A stretch of 64,000 nucleotides of DNA from Alcaligenaceae bacterium (GCA_013416435.1 JACCEN010000001.1:310001-374000), one strand, 5' to 3'. Counted from the first letter of the stretch, positions 24,144 through 36,311 are shown. Program-made: numbers and translations. Notes: generated by a model not told the origin, from the sequence alone.

Positions 24144-26255
24144 CTATATTTCCAGGGGATCGACTTCCAGGTTGTAGCGTATGCGCAATTCGCGTGCGAG
24201 TTCCGGCAATGCGGCCGTCCACTGCGTCAGGAAACGCTGCAAGACAGGGCGGTTGTGGCTTTCGACGAGCAATTGGGCCCTTTCGATGTTGGCCACGCGC
24301 ACCACACGCAAGGGGACCGGATCGTAAAGAGTGACGGCACCGGCTTCCGGGTAGGCCTGGGGGTTATCGGCCGGAAGGCCGCGCGCTCTGGAAAGGAATT
24401 CGAGGGATTTCGGCAGCTCCCGGGCCTCGGCTGTCAGCAGCGCCTGATAGGCGAACGGGGGCAGCCCCACCGCTTCGCGCTCAGCCAGTCCGTATCGCGC
24501 AAAACCATGGTAATCATGTCGAACCAAAGCCTGGTAGACCGCCTGGTCGGGGTAATCGGTTTGAATGATGACCTCTCCGCCGGCGGCATGGCGGCCGGCG
24601 CGGCCGGCCACCTGCATCAGTTGCGCGAAAAGGCGTTCCGGCGCGCGGAAATCCTGGGCGAACAGCATGGCATCGGCATTGAGAACGCCGACCAGGCCCA
24701 GGTTCGCGAAATCGTGGCCCTTGGCAACCATTTGCGTGCCGACCAGGATATCGACCTCGCCCGCGTGGACCTGGGCGAAAAGCGCCGCGGCGCTGCCCTT
24801 CAGCCGCGTACTGTCCGCATCGATGCGGGCAATGCGGGCCTGTGGAAAGCGTTCCGCAAGGTATTCCTCGACTCTTTGGGTGCCGCGGCCCATGGGCTTG
24901 AGATCCTGGTCGCCGCAGTCTGGGCAGGCACGCGGCACCCTGGCCTGGTAACCGCAATGGTGGCACTGCAGCAAATTGAACCGCCCGCGGCCGCGATGCA
25001 TGACGGTATAGGCGGTGCAACGCGTGCATTGACTGACCCAACCGCAAGAGCCGCAATTCAGCACCGGCGCATAGCCGCGCCGATTCAGAAACACCAGGGA
25101 TTGCTGGCCAAGCTCCAGCCTTCTTTCCATGGCTTCGAGCAGTTGCGGGGAAAAGCCCTGCTCCATCGCCAGCCTTCGAGTATCGACCAGGCGCAGCGCG
25201 GGCGGCTCGGCCGCCTTGGCCCGCTTGCCCAGCGTGTATCGAAGATACCGGCCGCTTTCGGCATGATTCCAGGTCTCGAGCGACGGCGTGGCCGACCCCA
25301 GGACGACGGGGACGTTTCTGTCGTGCGCGCGCCAGATGGCTAGATCGCGCGCAGAGTAGCGCAGGCCGTCCTGCTGTTTGTAGGACACGTCATGCTCTTC
25401 ATCCACGACGATCAGGCCGAGCTCGGGCATGGGCGCGAAAATGGACAGCCTGGTACCCAGCAGCACCCTTGCTTCACCGCGCTGGACACGCATCCAGGCT
25501 TGCAGGCGTTCGCCGTTGGAAAGCCCGCTGTGCATGATGGCCAGAGCCTGCGCGCCGGCTACTGCCGACAAGCGGGCCCGCAATGAGAGTTCGAACTGGG
25601 GAGTGAGATTGATTTCCGGCACCATGAACAGCACTTGGCGTCCTCGCGCCAGTACCTGCTGCGCCACATGGAGATAGACTTCGGTCTTTCCGCTGCCCGT
25701 GACGCCATGGAGAAGGACGGTCTTGTGCTCGCGTAGCGCAGCAATGGCTGCGACCGCATCGGCCTGCTCGGCATTCAGTTGCGGCGGTTCGTCGGCCTCG
25801 ATCTGGACAGCCTTGCGCGTCTGCCTGCGGTCCATGCGCCGAACCGGCCCACCCGCCGAGCGCTTGCCCAAGTAGGCGGATACCTTGCGCAGCCCGGCCG
25901 GCAGCGCGGGCAGAATGACTTCGCCCAAGGGGCGCTGATAATACTGGGCCGCGAAGGACGCCAGCCGAAGCCAATCTTCTGGCAAGGGATCGGTATCGTC
26001 CAGCGCCAGGATGATGTCCCGCAATTGTTGGGGATCGAGCGCGGGCCGCTCGGGGTGTTCGATAACCACGCCTACAAGCTGACGCGTTCCGAACGGAACG
26101 ATGACGCGCGCGCCGACCGGCACCCTTGTATCCGCCCGATAATCGAACAAACCTTGCAGCGGGACATCGAGCGCGACACGCAGCCAGAAGACCGCCGCCC
26201 CGGACGCGGTGCCAGAGACGGAGTGATCGACGGTATCGGGGATGGGAACAGGCAT
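24144..26255 (-). CDS. priA: Primosomal protein N' (replication restart helicase PriA)
   Basis: 703 residues. PriA recognises stalled forks and reloads the replicative helicase. After the N-terminal 3'-binding domain (VALDVPLQGLFDYRAD...RVIVPFGTRQLVGVVIE) come helicase motifs: LLHGVTGSGKTEVYLH, VPEINLTPQ, LIVVDEEHDVSYKQQDG, VLGSATPSLETW and VGTQMVAKGHDFANLGLVGVLNAD. The eight zinc-binding cysteines lie in CGSCGWVSQCTRCT...CHHCGYQA...CPDCGDQDL. It is transcribed with rep. Confidence 0.96.
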   Translation of the reverse strand: MPVPIPDTVDHSVSGTASGAAVFWLRVALDVPLQGLFDYRADTRVPVGARVIVPFGTRQLVGVVIEHPERPALDPQQLRDIILALDDTDPLPEDWLRLASFAAQYYQRPLGEVILPALPAGLRKVSAYLGKRSAGGPVRRMDRRQTRKAVQIEADEPPQLNAEQADAVAAIAALREHKTVLLHGVTGSGKTEVYLHVAQQVLARGRQVLFMVPEINLTPQFELSLRARLSAVAGAQALAIMHSGLSNGERLQAWMRVQRGEARVLLGTRLSIFAPMPELGLIVVDEEHDVSYKQQDGLRYSARDLAIWRAHDRNVPVVLGSATPSLETWNHAESGRYLRYTLGKRAKAAEPPALRLVDTRRLAMEQGFSPQLLEAMERRLELGQQSLVFLNRRGYAPVLNCGSCGWVSQCTRCTAYTVMHRGRGRFNLLQCHHCGYQARVPRACPDCGDQDLKPMGRGTQRVEEYLAERFPQARIARIDADSTRLKGSAAALFAQVHAGEVDILVGTQMVAKGHDFANLGLVGVLNADAMLFAQDFRAPERLFAQLMQVAGRAGRHAAGGEVIIQTDYPDQAVYQALVRHDYHGFARYGLAEREAVGLPPFAYQALLTAEARELPKSLEFLSRARGLPADNPQAYPEAGAVTLYDPVPLRVVRVANIERAQLLVESHNRPVLQRFLTQWTAALPELARELRIRYNLEVDPLEI

Positions 26256-26332
26256 CAGTACTTCAAGTAATTTCTTGCATATGGCCCTAAGCGCTTGCTA
26301 CGCTTGGAGTTCAATATAAGCGTATGGCGTCC

Positions 26333-26341
26333 TGTGGATAA
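26333..26341. promoter_or_regulatory. Consensus DnaA box upstream of priA
   Basis: TGTGGATAA, the complement of TTATCCACA, lies in the 317-base priA-hemE gap about 78 bases from the priA start. Looser relatives (TTGTGCACAG and ATGTGTACAA near 26490-26515) are also present. A single perfect box in a promoter region could regulate priA. The rest of the gap has an AT-rich palindrome TATAAGCTTATA (26441-26452) and the hemE terminator. Confidence 0.45.
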
Positions 26342-26452
26342 CTTTGGGGACAAGCCGGCGGATAACCGACGGGAAACACGGCAGACTTGTGGGCCCGCAT
26401 TGGGAATAGCCCATGCCATGCAGATTTTTCCCTTTTAAAATATAAGCTTATA

Positions 26453-26479
26453 AAAAAACCGGGGCGACCGAATCGCCCC
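26453..26479 (-). terminator. Rho-independent terminator of hemE
   Basis: Read on the minus strand: stem GGGGCG/CGCCCC around a 7-base loop, then GG and T7. It lies about 94 bases after the hemE stop. Confidence 0.85.
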
Positions 26480-26572
26480 GCTTACAATTTGTGCACAGCA
26501 CCCAAATATGTGTACAACCGTAATGCATTTGGCGCCGGCAACTAGGGTTTTACCCCTTGAACGCGCCGCGAT

Positions 26573-27643
26573 TTAATGCTTGGCACGGCTATATGTATGG
26601 ACTTCATCCACCAGCGAAACCACGGCTTCAGGCGGCGTAAAGCGCGATATGCCGTGGCCCAGATTGAAAACGTGTCCGCCGTTGCCGACTTCGCCGAAGT
26701 CGTCGATGACGCGCCGGGCTTGCGCACGTATGGCGGCATCGCCGCCAAAAAGCGCCATGGGATCCATGTTGCCCTGCAGCGCAACCGAGTCCCCCGTGCG
26801 TTGCCGGACCTGCGCCAGGTTGGCAGTCCAGTCGAGGCCGACCGCGTCGCAGCCGATGGCGGCAATTTGCTCGATCCAGGGCGCTCCGCCCTTGGTGAAG
26901 ACGATGACCGGCACCCGCTGGCCTTGATGCTCGCGGATGAGCCCTTCGACCACTTTGCGCGTATAGGCCAGGGAAAACTCCTGGAACAGGCCGTCTGCCA
27001 GCACGCCGCCCCAGCTGTCGAAGATCATGACGGCCTGCGCCCCCGCCTGGATCTGGCAATTGAGGTATTGCGTGGTGGCTTCCGCGTTGATCTCGAGGAT
27101 GCGGTGCAGAAGGTCGGGACGGCTGTAAAGCATGGTCTTGATGAGCCGGTAGTCGTCGGAGCCCTGGCCTTCGACCATGTAGCAGCCGACAGTCCAGGGG
27201 CTGCCGGCGAATCCGATGAGCGGCACCTTGCCGTCCAGTTCCTTCCGGATCAGGGATACGGCATCGAACACATACTGCAAGCGGGACATATCGGGGACGG
27301 CCAGCTTGCGGACATCATCTTCATGCCGGAGCGGATGCGCGAAGCGCGGGCCTTCCCCGGCGATGAAATCAAGGCCCAGGCCCATGGCATGCGGCACCGT
27401 CAGGATGTCGGAAAACAATATGGCCGCATCCAGGTCGAAGCGAAACAGCGGCTGCAGCGTTACTTCGCAGGCGTATTCGCGATTCTGCGCGAGCGCAAGG
27501 AAAGAGCCGGCGCGCGCCCGCGTTTCATTGTATTCAGGCAGATACCGGCCTGCCTGACGCATAAGCCAGATGGGGGTGTAAGGGACCGGCTCGCGCAGAA
27601 GGGCGCGAAGGAACACATCATTTTTCAAAGTAGGTGCAGTCAC
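26573..27643 (-). CDS. hemE: Uroporphyrinogen decarboxylase
   Basis: 356 residues, the full usual length. It removes four acetate carboxyls from uroporphyrinogen III to give coproporphyrinogen III. The signature [26 protein letters not shown] near the N-terminus carries the conserved Arg pair, [19 protein letters not shown] contains the catalytic Asp, and [19 protein letters not shown] is the second signature. The C-terminal [30 protein letters not shown] is typical. Confidence 0.97.
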   Translation of the reverse strand: MTAPTLKNDVFLRALLREPVPYTPIWLMRQAGRYLPEYNETRARAGSFLALAQNREYACEVTLQPLFRFDLDAAILFSDILTVPHAMGLGLDFIAGEGPRFAHPLRHEDDVRKLAVPDMSRLQYVFDAVSLIRKELDGKVPLIGFAGSPWTVGCYMVEGQGSDDYRLIKTMLYSRPDLLHRILEINAEATTQYLNCQIQAGAQAVMIFDSWGGVLADGLFQEFSLAYTRKVVEGLIREHQGQRVPVIVFTKGGAPWIEQIAAIGCDAVGLDWTANLAQVRQRTGDSVALQGNMDPMALFGGDAAIRAQARRVIDDFGEVGNGGHVFNLGHGISRFTPPEAVVSLVDEVHTYSRAKH

Positions 27644-27678
27644 GTCTATCCTTATTCCAAGCCCATCATTTTACCCAT

Positions 27679-28494
27679 CTATTGGCCCCTTGGGGACGGC
27701 TCGCATGGGGCCGTCCCCGGCCGGAAAGGCGCGGCATCGATCTCGTGCTTGCGCATGAGCGCCCAGAATGCGCGCCGGTGCTTCTGCGCGGATCGGGCCG
27801 CCATGGCGATGTTGCCGGAATGCCTGCCCAGGGCCGCCGTGATATACGCCCGCTCGAACCTTTCGACCACCTTGCTTTTGGCGGACCGGAAGGATTCGGT
27901 GCTGTTCGAGCAGCGGGCCGCGACGGCCGCAGCGAAGGCTTCGAGCTCGAGACCAGTGTAGTCCAGGATGTGGGCACATACGGCATCGGTCGCACCGATG
28001 TCGTCGGGATTCGGCATGTCTGCATAGCGCCCGCCGGTTTCACCTAGCAATGGCGGAGGAGCGCCGGCCGCTGCCGGTGCACTGCGCCGACGCTCGTTGA
28101 GCAGACGCTCGACCCTGACACGGAGCTCTTCGAGGCATACCGGGCCGCGGACGAAATCGGACAGGCCGAGCGAATAGAGATCATTGAGCGCTGCAGCCTT
28201 GAGATCGAGCACCAGCGCCAGTACCGGCGTATACAGAGCACCCTTGGCAGCGGCCAGTGCGGTTCGTGCCCAGCCCAGGTTGTGTTCGACCACCGGCAGA
28301 AGGCAGACATCGTAGCGCCGCAACCGCATGGCCGCCGAGGCCAGGGCACCGGCCGCTTCCGCGGGCTGGCTGTCATCGATGACATCGAAGCTGTGCACTT
28401 GAAGCTTGCCGCCCGCGTGCGCGCCCAGCCACTGGCTGGCCCAACCGTGACTGGAACGCGTACTGAGCACCGCGCAATCGAGCCGTTCCCTCAT
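27679..28494 (-). CDS. Fis-type DNA-binding regulator with degenerate receiver domain
   Basis: 271 residues. The first 135 look like a response-regulator receiver fold (final helix GLSDFVRGPVCLEELRVRVERLL), but the strand that should carry the phosphorylated Asp reads YDVCLLPVVEH, with Pro where Asp is expected, and the conserved Lys is not in place. The C-terminal region (KSKVVERFERAYITAALGRHSGNIAMAARSAQKHRRAFWALMRKHEI) is the Fis-type helix-turn-helix seen at the end of NtrC-family activators. No AAA+ sigma-54 domain lies between. So it is probably a phosphorylation-independent regulator. The last dozen codons pass through a hairpin (27692-27718) like the chromosomal palindromes. Targets unknown; it lies between hemE and atpC. 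Confidence 0.72.
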   Translation of the reverse strand: MRERLDCAVLSTRSSHGWASQWLGAHAGGKLQVHSFDVIDDSQPAEAAGALASAAMRLRRYDVCLLPVVEHNLGWARTALAAAKGALYTPVLALVLDLKAAALNDLYSLGLSDFVRGPVCLEELRVRVERLLNERRRSAPAAAGAPPPLLGETGGRYADMPNPDDIGATDAVCAHILDYTGLELEAFAAAVAARCSNSTESFRSAKSKVVERFERAYITAALGRHSGNIAMAARSAQKHRRAFWALMRKHEIDAAPFRPGTAPCEPSPRGQ

Positions 28495-28591
28495 TGTGTC
28501 CTCCGTATCATGTGCTGAACATGGTCGAAGGATAGGCTGGGGTACCCACCCTCACAATTAGCAAAAGCCTTAACTCGGTTAGTACGGATGG

Positions 28592-28713
28592 GGGGTCGGA
28601 CCCCGCATGGGGTCCGACCCCAAAAGAACCGTGCGGAGAGGTCAGACCCCATGCGGGGTCTGACCCTTTAAAAAACACGAGATGGGGTCAGACCCCGTAC
28701 GGGGTCTGACCCC
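28592..28713. repeat. Cluster of three palindromic repeats
   Basis: Units at 28592-28621 (GGGGTCGGACCCC/GGGGTCCGACCCC), 28640-28666 (GGTCAGACCCC arms, ends shortened) and 28684-28713 (perfect, centre GTAC) fill most of the 300-base gap between the Fis-type gene start and the atpC end. They lie downstream of the atpC terminator. Confidence 0.9.
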
Positions 28714-28715
28714 TG

Positions 28716-28749
28716 GAAAAAACAAAAGCGCCCGAAGGCGCTTTTGTTC
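28716..28749 (-). terminator. Rho-independent terminator of the atp operon
   Basis: On the minus strand, AAAAGCGCC-TTCG-GGCGCTTTT followed by GTTTTTT. The UUCG-type tetraloop gives a very stable hairpin. It starts about 46 bases after the atpC stop. Confidence 0.92.
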
Positions 28750-28794
28750 TGCGGAAAGGCGCGGACGTAACCGCCCCGCCGGATCCATCGTGCA

Positions 28795-29217
28795 TCAGTG
28801 ACGACGTATCTGACTGAGTTTGCGCGCGGCGGCCGCCTGGGCCGCGAGCATGGCAAGCTCTGCTTCGACGACGGCGATGTCCGCCTTGTCCTTGGTGTTG
28901 CGCAATGCCTCTTCGGCGCGCTTGCGCGCTTCCAGGGCCTTGGCCTCGTCAAGGTCCTCGGCGCGGATGGCGGTATCGGACAGAACCGTTACCGTGCCGG
29001 GCTGGATTTCGAGGATGCCGCCGGCAACGAAAATGCTTACTTCGGAGCCGTCGACCAAAACGATCTTGAGCGTTCCGGGGCGAACGCGCGAGATGAGCGG
29101 CGTGTGGCCAGGCAAGATGCCCAGCTCGCCGGACTCGCCAGGCAGCGTGACGAACTTCGCCTCGCCGGCAAAGATCGATTCCTCTGCGCTGACCACGTCA
29201 ACATGCAAGTTGGCCAT
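28795..29217 (-). CDS. atpC: F1F0 ATP synthase epsilon subunit
   Basis: 140 residues, usual length. The N-terminal beta sandwich ([49 protein letters not shown]) is followed by the two-helix C-terminal domain ([23 protein letters not shown]...) that can block rotation. Last gene of the atp operon, 9 bases after atpD. Confidence 0.96.
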   Translation of the reverse strand: MANLHVDVVSAEESIFAGEAKFVTLPGESGELGILPGHTPLISRVRPGTLKIVLVDGSEVSIFVAGGILEIQPGTVTVLSDTAIRAEDLDEAKALEARKRAEEALRNTKDKADIAVVEAELAMLAAQAAAARKLSQIRRH

Positions 29218-29226
29218 GAGTAATCC

Positions 29227-30660
<1,434 letters not shown>

Positions 30661-30696
30661 CTAAATATCTTTGACGGGATGCCTTTCTGTTTATGC

Positions 30697-31596
30697 TCAA
30701 ACAGCGGCAGCGCCCCCCACGATTTCTGAAATTTCTTTGGTAATGGCTGCCTGGCGGGTCTTGTTGTAGACCAGCTGAAGGTCGCCGATGACTTTCTTGG
30801 CATTGTCGGATGCCGCCTTCATGGCGACCATGCGAGCCGACTGCTCGGAAGCCATGTTCTCCGCCACAGCCTGATACACCAGACCTTCCACGTAGCGCAT
30901 CAGCAGGTCGTCGATGACCGTCTTGGAATCGGGCTCGTAGATGTAGTCCCAGCCATAGGTCGACTTCACCACTTCCCCGCTTTCTTCAGGCGCAGACTGG
31001 AAGGGATCGGCCAGGCCGCTGGGCAGAGGCAGAAGACGGATGAAGCTGGGATCCTGCTTCATGGTGTTGACGAAGCGGTTGGTGGCCAGATAAATGGCAT
31101 CGATCTTGCCGTCGACGAAATCGTCGATCTGGACCTTGATCGCGCCAATGAGGCGTTCCAGGTTGGGCTTGTCGCCCAGCTGAGTTTCCTGCGATACGAG
31201 ATTCGCGCCGATGCGCGTCAACGTGCCCAGGCCTTTGTTGCCCAGAGCCGTGGCCTGCACCTTGATGCCTTGCTGCTCGAATTCCTTCAAGCGGGCCAGT
31301 ACCAGGCGCATGATGTTGGTATTCAAGCCGCCGCACAGGCCCTTGTCGGTGCTGACCACGACGATGCCGACCGCACGGACCGGGCGCTCCTGCATGTAGG
31401 GATGCGAGTAGTCGGGATGCGCCTGCATCAGATGTGCCGCGATCTCGCGCACCTTGGTTGCATAGGGACGGCCCGCGCGCATCCGGTCCTGCGCCTTGCG
31501 CATTTTGGATGCAGCCACCATCTCCATGGCTTTGGTGATCTTGCGCGTGTTTTGCACGCTCTTGATCTTGGTTCGAATTTCCTTAATTCCGGCCAT
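30697..31596 (-). CDS. atpG: F1F0 ATP synthase gamma subunit
   Basis: 299 residues, the central rotor shaft. N-terminal helix [36 protein letters not shown] and C-terminal helix [38 protein letters not shown] are the conserved coiled coil. The middle Rossmann-like domain has [18 protein letters not shown]. Confidence 0.97.
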   Translation of the reverse strand: MAGIKEIRTKIKSVQNTRKITKAMEMVAASKMRKAQDRMRAGRPYATKVREIAAHLMQAHPDYSHPYMQERPVRAVGIVVVSTDKGLCGGLNTNIMRLVLARLKEFEQQGIKVQATALGNKGLGTLTRIGANLVSQETQLGDKPNLERLIGAIKVQIDDFVDGKIDAIYLATNRFVNTMKQDPSFIRLLPLPSGLADPFQSAPEESGEVVKSTYGWDYIYEPDSKTVIDDLLMRYVEGLVYQAVAENMASEQSARMVAMKAASDNAKKVIGDLQLVYNKTRQAAITKEISEIVGGAAAV

Positions 31597-31696
31597 CGCT
31601 CTTTCCTGAAAGGGCGTTATAGCGGGGCCGCCTGAGCGGACCCCACCGTACGTATGGATACTGAAGCCGCAGCTTCGTCACCCTCGCCAGTCAAAC

Positions 31697-33238
31697 TTAA
31701 AAAGCACCGTGCTTCTTGAACTCTTGAATGGCGGCAACCAACTCGGCCTCGTCTTCCTTGGACAATTCCTTCTTGTCCTCGATACGCTGAATCAGTGCTT
31801 CGTGCTTCGCCTTCAGGTTGTCCTTGAGGGCTTTTTCAAAAGCCAGGATCTGTTCGACTTCGAGATCGTCGAGGTAGCCGTTGTTGACGGCGAACAGGCT
31901 GACGGCTTGTTCCCAGACTTGCAACGGCTGGTACTGGGGCTGCTTGAGCAGTTCGACCACGCGCTTGCCGCGCTCGAGCTGACGGCGCGTGGCGTCGTCG
32001 AGGTCGGAGGCGAATTGAGCGAAAGCGGCCAATTCACGATACTGCGCCAAGTCGGTACGGATACCGCCGGAAAGCTTCTTGATGACCTTGGTCTGGGCGG
32101 CGCCACCCACGCGCGACACGGAAATACCCGCGTTGATGGGGGGACGGACACCGGCGTTGAACAGGTCGGTTTCCAGGAAGATCTGGCCGTCGGTAATCGA
32201 GATGACGTTGGTCGGAACGAATGCGGACACGTCGCCGGCCTGGGTTTCAATGATGGGCAGTGCCGTCAGGGAACCCGTCTTGCCTTTGATTTCGCCGTTG
32301 GTGAACTTTTCGACGTAGTCTTCGTTGACACGCGCCGCGCGTTCGAGCAGGCGGGAGTGCAGATAGAAGACGTCGCCGGGGTAGGCTTCACGGCCGGGCG
32401 GGCGACGCAGCAGCAGCGATACTTGGCGATACGCCCAGGCTTGCTTGGTCAGGTCGTCGTAAATGATGAGGGCGTCTTGGCCGCGATCGCGGAAGTATTC
32501 GCCCATCGTGCAGCCGGCGTAGGCCGACAGATATTGCATGGCGGCCGAATCGGATGCCGCAGCAGCCACAACGATGGTGAATTCCAGCGCGCCGTGCTCT
32601 TCGAGCTTGCGGACGACGTTGGCGATTGTAGAGGCCTTCTGGCCGATGGCGACGTACACGCAGGTGACGTCCTTGCCCTTCTGGCTGATGATGGTGTCGA
32701 CAGCCACCGCGGTCTTGCCGGTTTGACGGTCGCCGATGATAAGCTCGCGCTGGCCGCGGCCAATGGGCACCATGGCGTCGATGGCCTTGATGCCGGTTTG
32801 CAGCGGCTGCGAAACCGATTGACGCGCGATCACGCCCGGAGCGACCTTTTCGATGATGTCGGTCTGCTTTGCGTTGATCGGGCCCTTGCCGTCGATGGGG
32901 TTGCCCAGCGCGTCGACGACGCGGCCGCGAAGTTCGGGACCGACGGGCACTTCGAGAATGCGGCCGGTGGTCTTGACCGGGTCGCCTTCCGACACGCCGG
33001 TGTAGTCGCCCAGAATAACCGCGCCGACAGAATCACGCTCGAGGTTGAGCGCGAGACCGAACACGTTGTTCGGGAATTCAAGCATTTCGCCTTGCATCAC
33101 GTCGGACAAGCCGTGGATGCGGGTAATACCGTCGGTCACGGAAACAACCGTGCCTTGCGTACGTACGTCGGTCGACGCGCCCAAGCCTTCGATGCGGCTC
33201 TTGAGCAGTTCGCTGATCTCTGACGGGTTAAGTTGCAT
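31697..33238 (-). CDS. atpA: F1F0 ATP synthase alpha subunit
   Basis: 513 residues. Non-catalytic nucleotide-binding subunit: P-loop [35 protein letters not shown], and the arginine-finger segment [44 protein letters not shown]. It follows atpH after 35 bases. Confidence 0.98.
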   Translation of the reverse strand: MQLNPSEISELLKSRIEGLGASTDVRTQGTVVSVTDGITRIHGLSDVMQGEMLEFPNNVFGLALNLERDSVGAVILGDYTGVSEGDPVKTTGRILEVPVGPELRGRVVDALGNPIDGKGPINAKQTDIIEKVAPGVIARQSVSQPLQTGIKAIDAMVPIGRGQRELIIGDRQTGKTAVAVDTIISQKGKDVTCVYVAIGQKASTIANVVRKLEEHGALEFTIVVAAAASDSAAMQYLSAYAGCTMGEYFRDRGQDALIIYDDLTKQAWAYRQVSLLLRRPPGREAYPGDVFYLHSRLLERAARVNEDYVEKFTNGEIKGKTGSLTALPIIETQAGDVSAFVPTNVISITDGQIFLETDLFNAGVRPPINAGISVSRVGGAAQTKVIKKLSGGIRTDLAQYRELAAFAQFASDLDDATRRQLERGKRVVELLKQPQYQPLQVWEQAVSLFAVNNGYLDDLEVEQILAFEKALKDNLKAKHEALIQRIEDKKELSKEDEAELVAAIQEFKKHGAF

Positions 33239-33273
33239 GTTCAGACTCCTGGAATCCTGTTATCTGGCGCGCG

Positions 33274-33813
33274 TCAGGCGGCCAGAGTGTCGCGCATGCG
33301 GGCCAATTGGGCCTGCACAGAAGTATCAAGTACTTGGTCGCCTACCGCCACGCGCACGCCGCCGATGAGATCGGGGTCGACTGTGACGACCGGCTTGAGT
33401 TTGAGGCCGAACTTCTTCTCCAACCTGGCCACCAGTTGCTGCACCTGCTCGTCATTCAGGGGAAATGCGCTGACGATCTGGGCCGCCGCAGTACCTTCGT
33501 GCCGGTTCTTGAGGATCTCGAATTGCTCGGCGATTTGCGGCAACACGAGAACGCGATTGTTGCTGACCAGCAGCTCGATGAAATTGCGTGCGTTCGCCGA
33601 CAAGGGCGATTTGATCAAACCGATGAAGAGTTCGGTGCGCTGCGCCGCATTGAGACGCGGATCGGACAGCGCCTCGCGCACGTCGCTCTGCCCTGCCACC
33701 TGGGCAAGCTCGGATACCAGATCCGACCATGATTCCAGGCCGGCCTGGTCGTCGCGCGCCGACGCGAACAACGCTTCGGCATACGGTCTGGCAATAGTCG
33801 ATAATTCAGCCAT
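33274..33813 (-). CDS. atpH: F1F0 ATP synthase delta subunit
   Basis: 179 residues, the stator connector that ties F1 to the b subunits. It begins [15 protein letters not shown] and ends with [35 protein letters not shown], both family hallmarks. It starts 14 bases after atpF. Confidence 0.96.
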   Translation of the reverse strand: MAELSTIARPYAEALFASARDDQAGLESWSDLVSELAQVAGQSDVREALSDPRLNAAQRTELFIGLIKSPLSANARNFIELLVSNNRVLVLPQIAEQFEILKNRHEGTAAAQIVSAFPLNDEQVQQLVARLEKKFGLKLKPVVTVDPDLIGGVRVAVGDQVLDTSVQAQLARMRDTLAA

Positions 33814-33827
33814 GGCTTGCCCTGAGT

Positions 33828-34298
33828 TTAGAGTTGCGCCTTAAGCTGATCCAACAGCTCGGCATGTGCCTGTGCATCGACTTCTCGTTTGAGAATCTGT
33901 TCTGCACCCTTAACCGCCAAAAGAGCGACGTCGGCACGCAAGCCTTCGCGAACACGCTGGACCTCTTGGGCTGCGTCTTGCTGAGCCTGCGCGATGATGC
34001 GCGCTTTCTCGGCCTCGCCTTCGCGACGAGCCTGGTCGATAATAGCCGCAGCCTGCTTCTCTGCTTCGACCATACGGGCATGATTTTCTGTTTTTGCAGA
34101 CGCCTCGATGACGCTGATACGTGCCTGGGCCTGGGCCAGATCGGCCTTGCCCTTATCGGCGGCGGCCAGGCCGTCGGCGATTTTCTGGCGACGATCATCC
34201 ATCGCTTTCGTGAGAGGCGGCCATACGAATTTCATCGTAAACCAACCCAGCACGAAAAACACGATCATCTGAAAAAAGAGAGTCGCGTTTAAATTCAC
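33828..34298 (-). CDS. atpF: F1F0 ATP synthase b subunit
   Basis: 156 residues when started at the GTG at 34296-34298 ([44 protein letters not shown]). This start is preferred because it gives the standard b-subunit N-terminus and has the ribosome site AAAGGGA 9 bases upstream; the longer frame from 34361 adds an unrelated leader. One N-terminal membrane helix and a long charged coiled coil form the peripheral stalk. Confidence 0.95.
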   Translation of the reverse strand: MNLNATLFFQMIVFFVLGWFTMKFVWPPLTKAMDDRRQKIADGLAAADKGKADLAQAQARISVIEASAKTENHARMVEAEKQAAAIIDQARREGEAEKARIIAQAQQDAAQEVQRVREGLRADVALLAVKGAEQILKREVDAQAHAELLDQLKAQL

Positions 34299-34426
34299 GG
34301 TCGTTTCCCTTTCAATACCACTCGTGCCAGACAGCCCTGCTGCATGACACCTGATGTCCAAGCCACAAGGCGGCGCTGATGGGCCGCCCGCGGCTGCTTA
34401 ACCCGCCCTGTGGCGGGCCGCAATGC

Positions 34427-34705
<279 letters not shown>

Positions 34706-34773
34706 TCAAAAAACTGCTTTGCAAGAGAATCTTGCACCCCGAACCGAGAGTGGATCGCCCGGCCCGAAAACCT

Positions 34774-35652
34774 TTAATGGCCTTCGTGAGCCTGACCCAC
34801 ATACACCAGGGTCAGCATCATGAAGATAAATGCCTGCAAGAGCACGATCAGGATGTGGAAGATGGCCCACACCGACCCCGCCAGAACATGGCCGATACCC
34901 AAGCCGAGGCTTGAACCATTAAATCCGGTCCATGCGCCACCCAGTAGAGCGATCAACATGAAGATGAGTTCACCGGCAAACATGTTGCCGAACAGCCGCA
35001 TGCCGAGCGAGACCGATTTTGCGGCGTATTCGATGCAGTTCAGCAGGAAGTTGAACGGCGCAAGGAACAGCGCTGCAATACCGTGCGCATGAAAGGGCGC
35101 GGTGAACAATTCTTTGACGAAACCGCCGGGGTTCTTGATCTTGATGCCGTAGTAGAACATCAGGAGCAACACGCCCAGCGACATGCCCATGGGGACGTTC
35201 AGGTCGGCGGTGGGCAGAATGCGGTGGTAGTAAAGCGGGTCGCCGTGTTCGGCGCCGATGCCTGTTACCTTGAACAACCAAGGCAGGAAGTCGACGGGGA
35301 TCAGGTCGAGCACGTTCATCAGGATGATCCAGAGGAACACCGTGAGCGCGAGCGGAGACACGAAGCGACGGGAGGTTTCGGAAGGAACGATGCTCTTGGC
35401 CTGGTCCTCGACCATTTCGATGAGCATTTCCACGAAAGACTGGAAGCGGCCGGGCGCACCCACGGTAACGTGCTTGGCGGCGCGCCATAGAATGAAGACG
35501 ACGATCAGGCCCATGGCAATGGACCAGAACAGAGAGTCGTAGTTGACGATATTGAAGTCGGCGATGACTGATTGTTTCTCACCAACGCTGTTCAGGTGAA
35601 CCAAGTGATGCTGAATGTACCCAGACTGAGGCGAAATATCACTAGCAGCCAT
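34774..35652 (-). CDS. atpB: F1F0 ATP synthase a subunit
   Basis: 292 residues, the stator half-channel. The essential arginine is in [29 protein letters not shown], and the last helices end in [28 protein letters not shown]. The N-terminal sequence [12 protein letters not shown] is typical of proteobacterial AtpB. Confidence 0.97.
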   Translation of the reverse strand: MAASDISPQSGYIQHHLVHLNSVGEKQSVIADFNIVNYDSLFWSIAMGLIVVFILWRAAKHVTVGAPGRFQSFVEMLIEMVEDQAKSIVPSETSRRFVSPLALTVFLWIILMNVLDLIPVDFLPWLFKVTGIGAEHGDPLYYHRILPTADLNVPMGMSLGVLLLMFYYGIKIKNPGGFVKELFTAPFHAHGIAALFLAPFNFLLNCIEYAAKSVSLGMRLFGNMFAGELIFMLIALLGGAWTGFNGSSLGLGIGHVLAGSVWAIFHILIVLLQAFIFMMLTLVYVGQAHEGH

Positions 35653-35709
35653 CTGAAACCTTATCCTGTTAACGAGAGCACCAGGCCCATGAATTAATAC
35701 GTACGAGCG

Positions 35710-36267
35710 CTACGGGAGCCTGCGAAACAACAACAGAAGCACGTAGCCCTTCAAAACACATAGCAGTCCGAGCAGCATGGCAGGCCAAACGAGCCAACCG
35801 CGCCCCAGCCATGCAGCAAGCCCCAGCACGAGCACGGCGGAACCCAGCTTGAACGCCTCGCCCACGAAAAAAGTCAGCGGACTTGCCCGGGAAGAACCAA
35901 ACAACCCAACCAGCAGACGCAGCGCAAAGAACGCATTGGGCACAAAATAGGCTGCGGCCCCTATCAGGGCGGACGCAGCCGCATCCGTGCCGGCAACGAG
36001 CCATGAAACCAGTATCGCAACGCAACCCATGATCGCTTGCGCGGCAAGGCTGCGAAATATACCACTACTTGCTCGCCGGGTCATGGCGATGCGCTCTTCG
36101 TCAGACAACACGACTACTGGCGTCACGTCACCCGCAAGATCGCCCCCTGCAAGATCGTTATCTTGCAATGCAAAATCGCCGTCTTTCGACAAATCGCCGT
36201 TTTGCAACAAATCGCCGTTTTGCAACAAATCGCCGTTTTGCAACGTTACTGACCGGGCTTGGGTCAC
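35710..36267 (-). CDS. atpI: ATP synthase I protein with repeat-bearing N-terminus
   Basis: 185 residues, first gene of the atp operon. AtpI helps assemble the c ring. The conserved part begins VVLSDEERIAMTRRASSGIFRSLAAQAIMG and has four membrane helices (residues about 75-180). Before it is an odd hydrophilic extension of about 45 residues built from repeats: LQNGDL three times, then SKDGDF, ALQDNDL, AGGDL. The GTG start at 36265-36267 is supported by GGAG 6 bases upstream, so the repeats should be translated. The spacing of Leu and Asp resembles pentapeptide-repeat proteins, but the tract is short. Confidence 0.88.
   Translation of the reverse strand: MTQARSVTLQNGDLLQNGDLLQNGDLSKDGDFALQDNDLAGGDLAGDVTPVVVLSDEERIAMTRRASSGIFRSLAAQAIMGCVAILVSWLVAGTDAAASALIGAAAYFVPNAFFALRLLVGLFGSSRASPLTFFVGEAFKLGSAVLVLGLAAWLGRGWLVWPAMLLGLLCVLKGYVLLLLFRRLP
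36190..36243. repeat. 18-bp tandem repeat inside atpI, three copies
   Basis: Three perfect direct copies of an 18-base unit (CAAATCGCCGTTTTGCAA on the plus strand) at 36190-36207, 36208-36225 and 36226-36243, with decayed copies beyond. The unit encodes LQNGDL on the minus strand. Loss or gain of units keeps the frame. Confidence 0.95.
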
Positions 36268-36311
36268 AGCTGGCTCCGTGGGTTTTTAACCGCAAGGCGT
36301 CAAACCCATAG

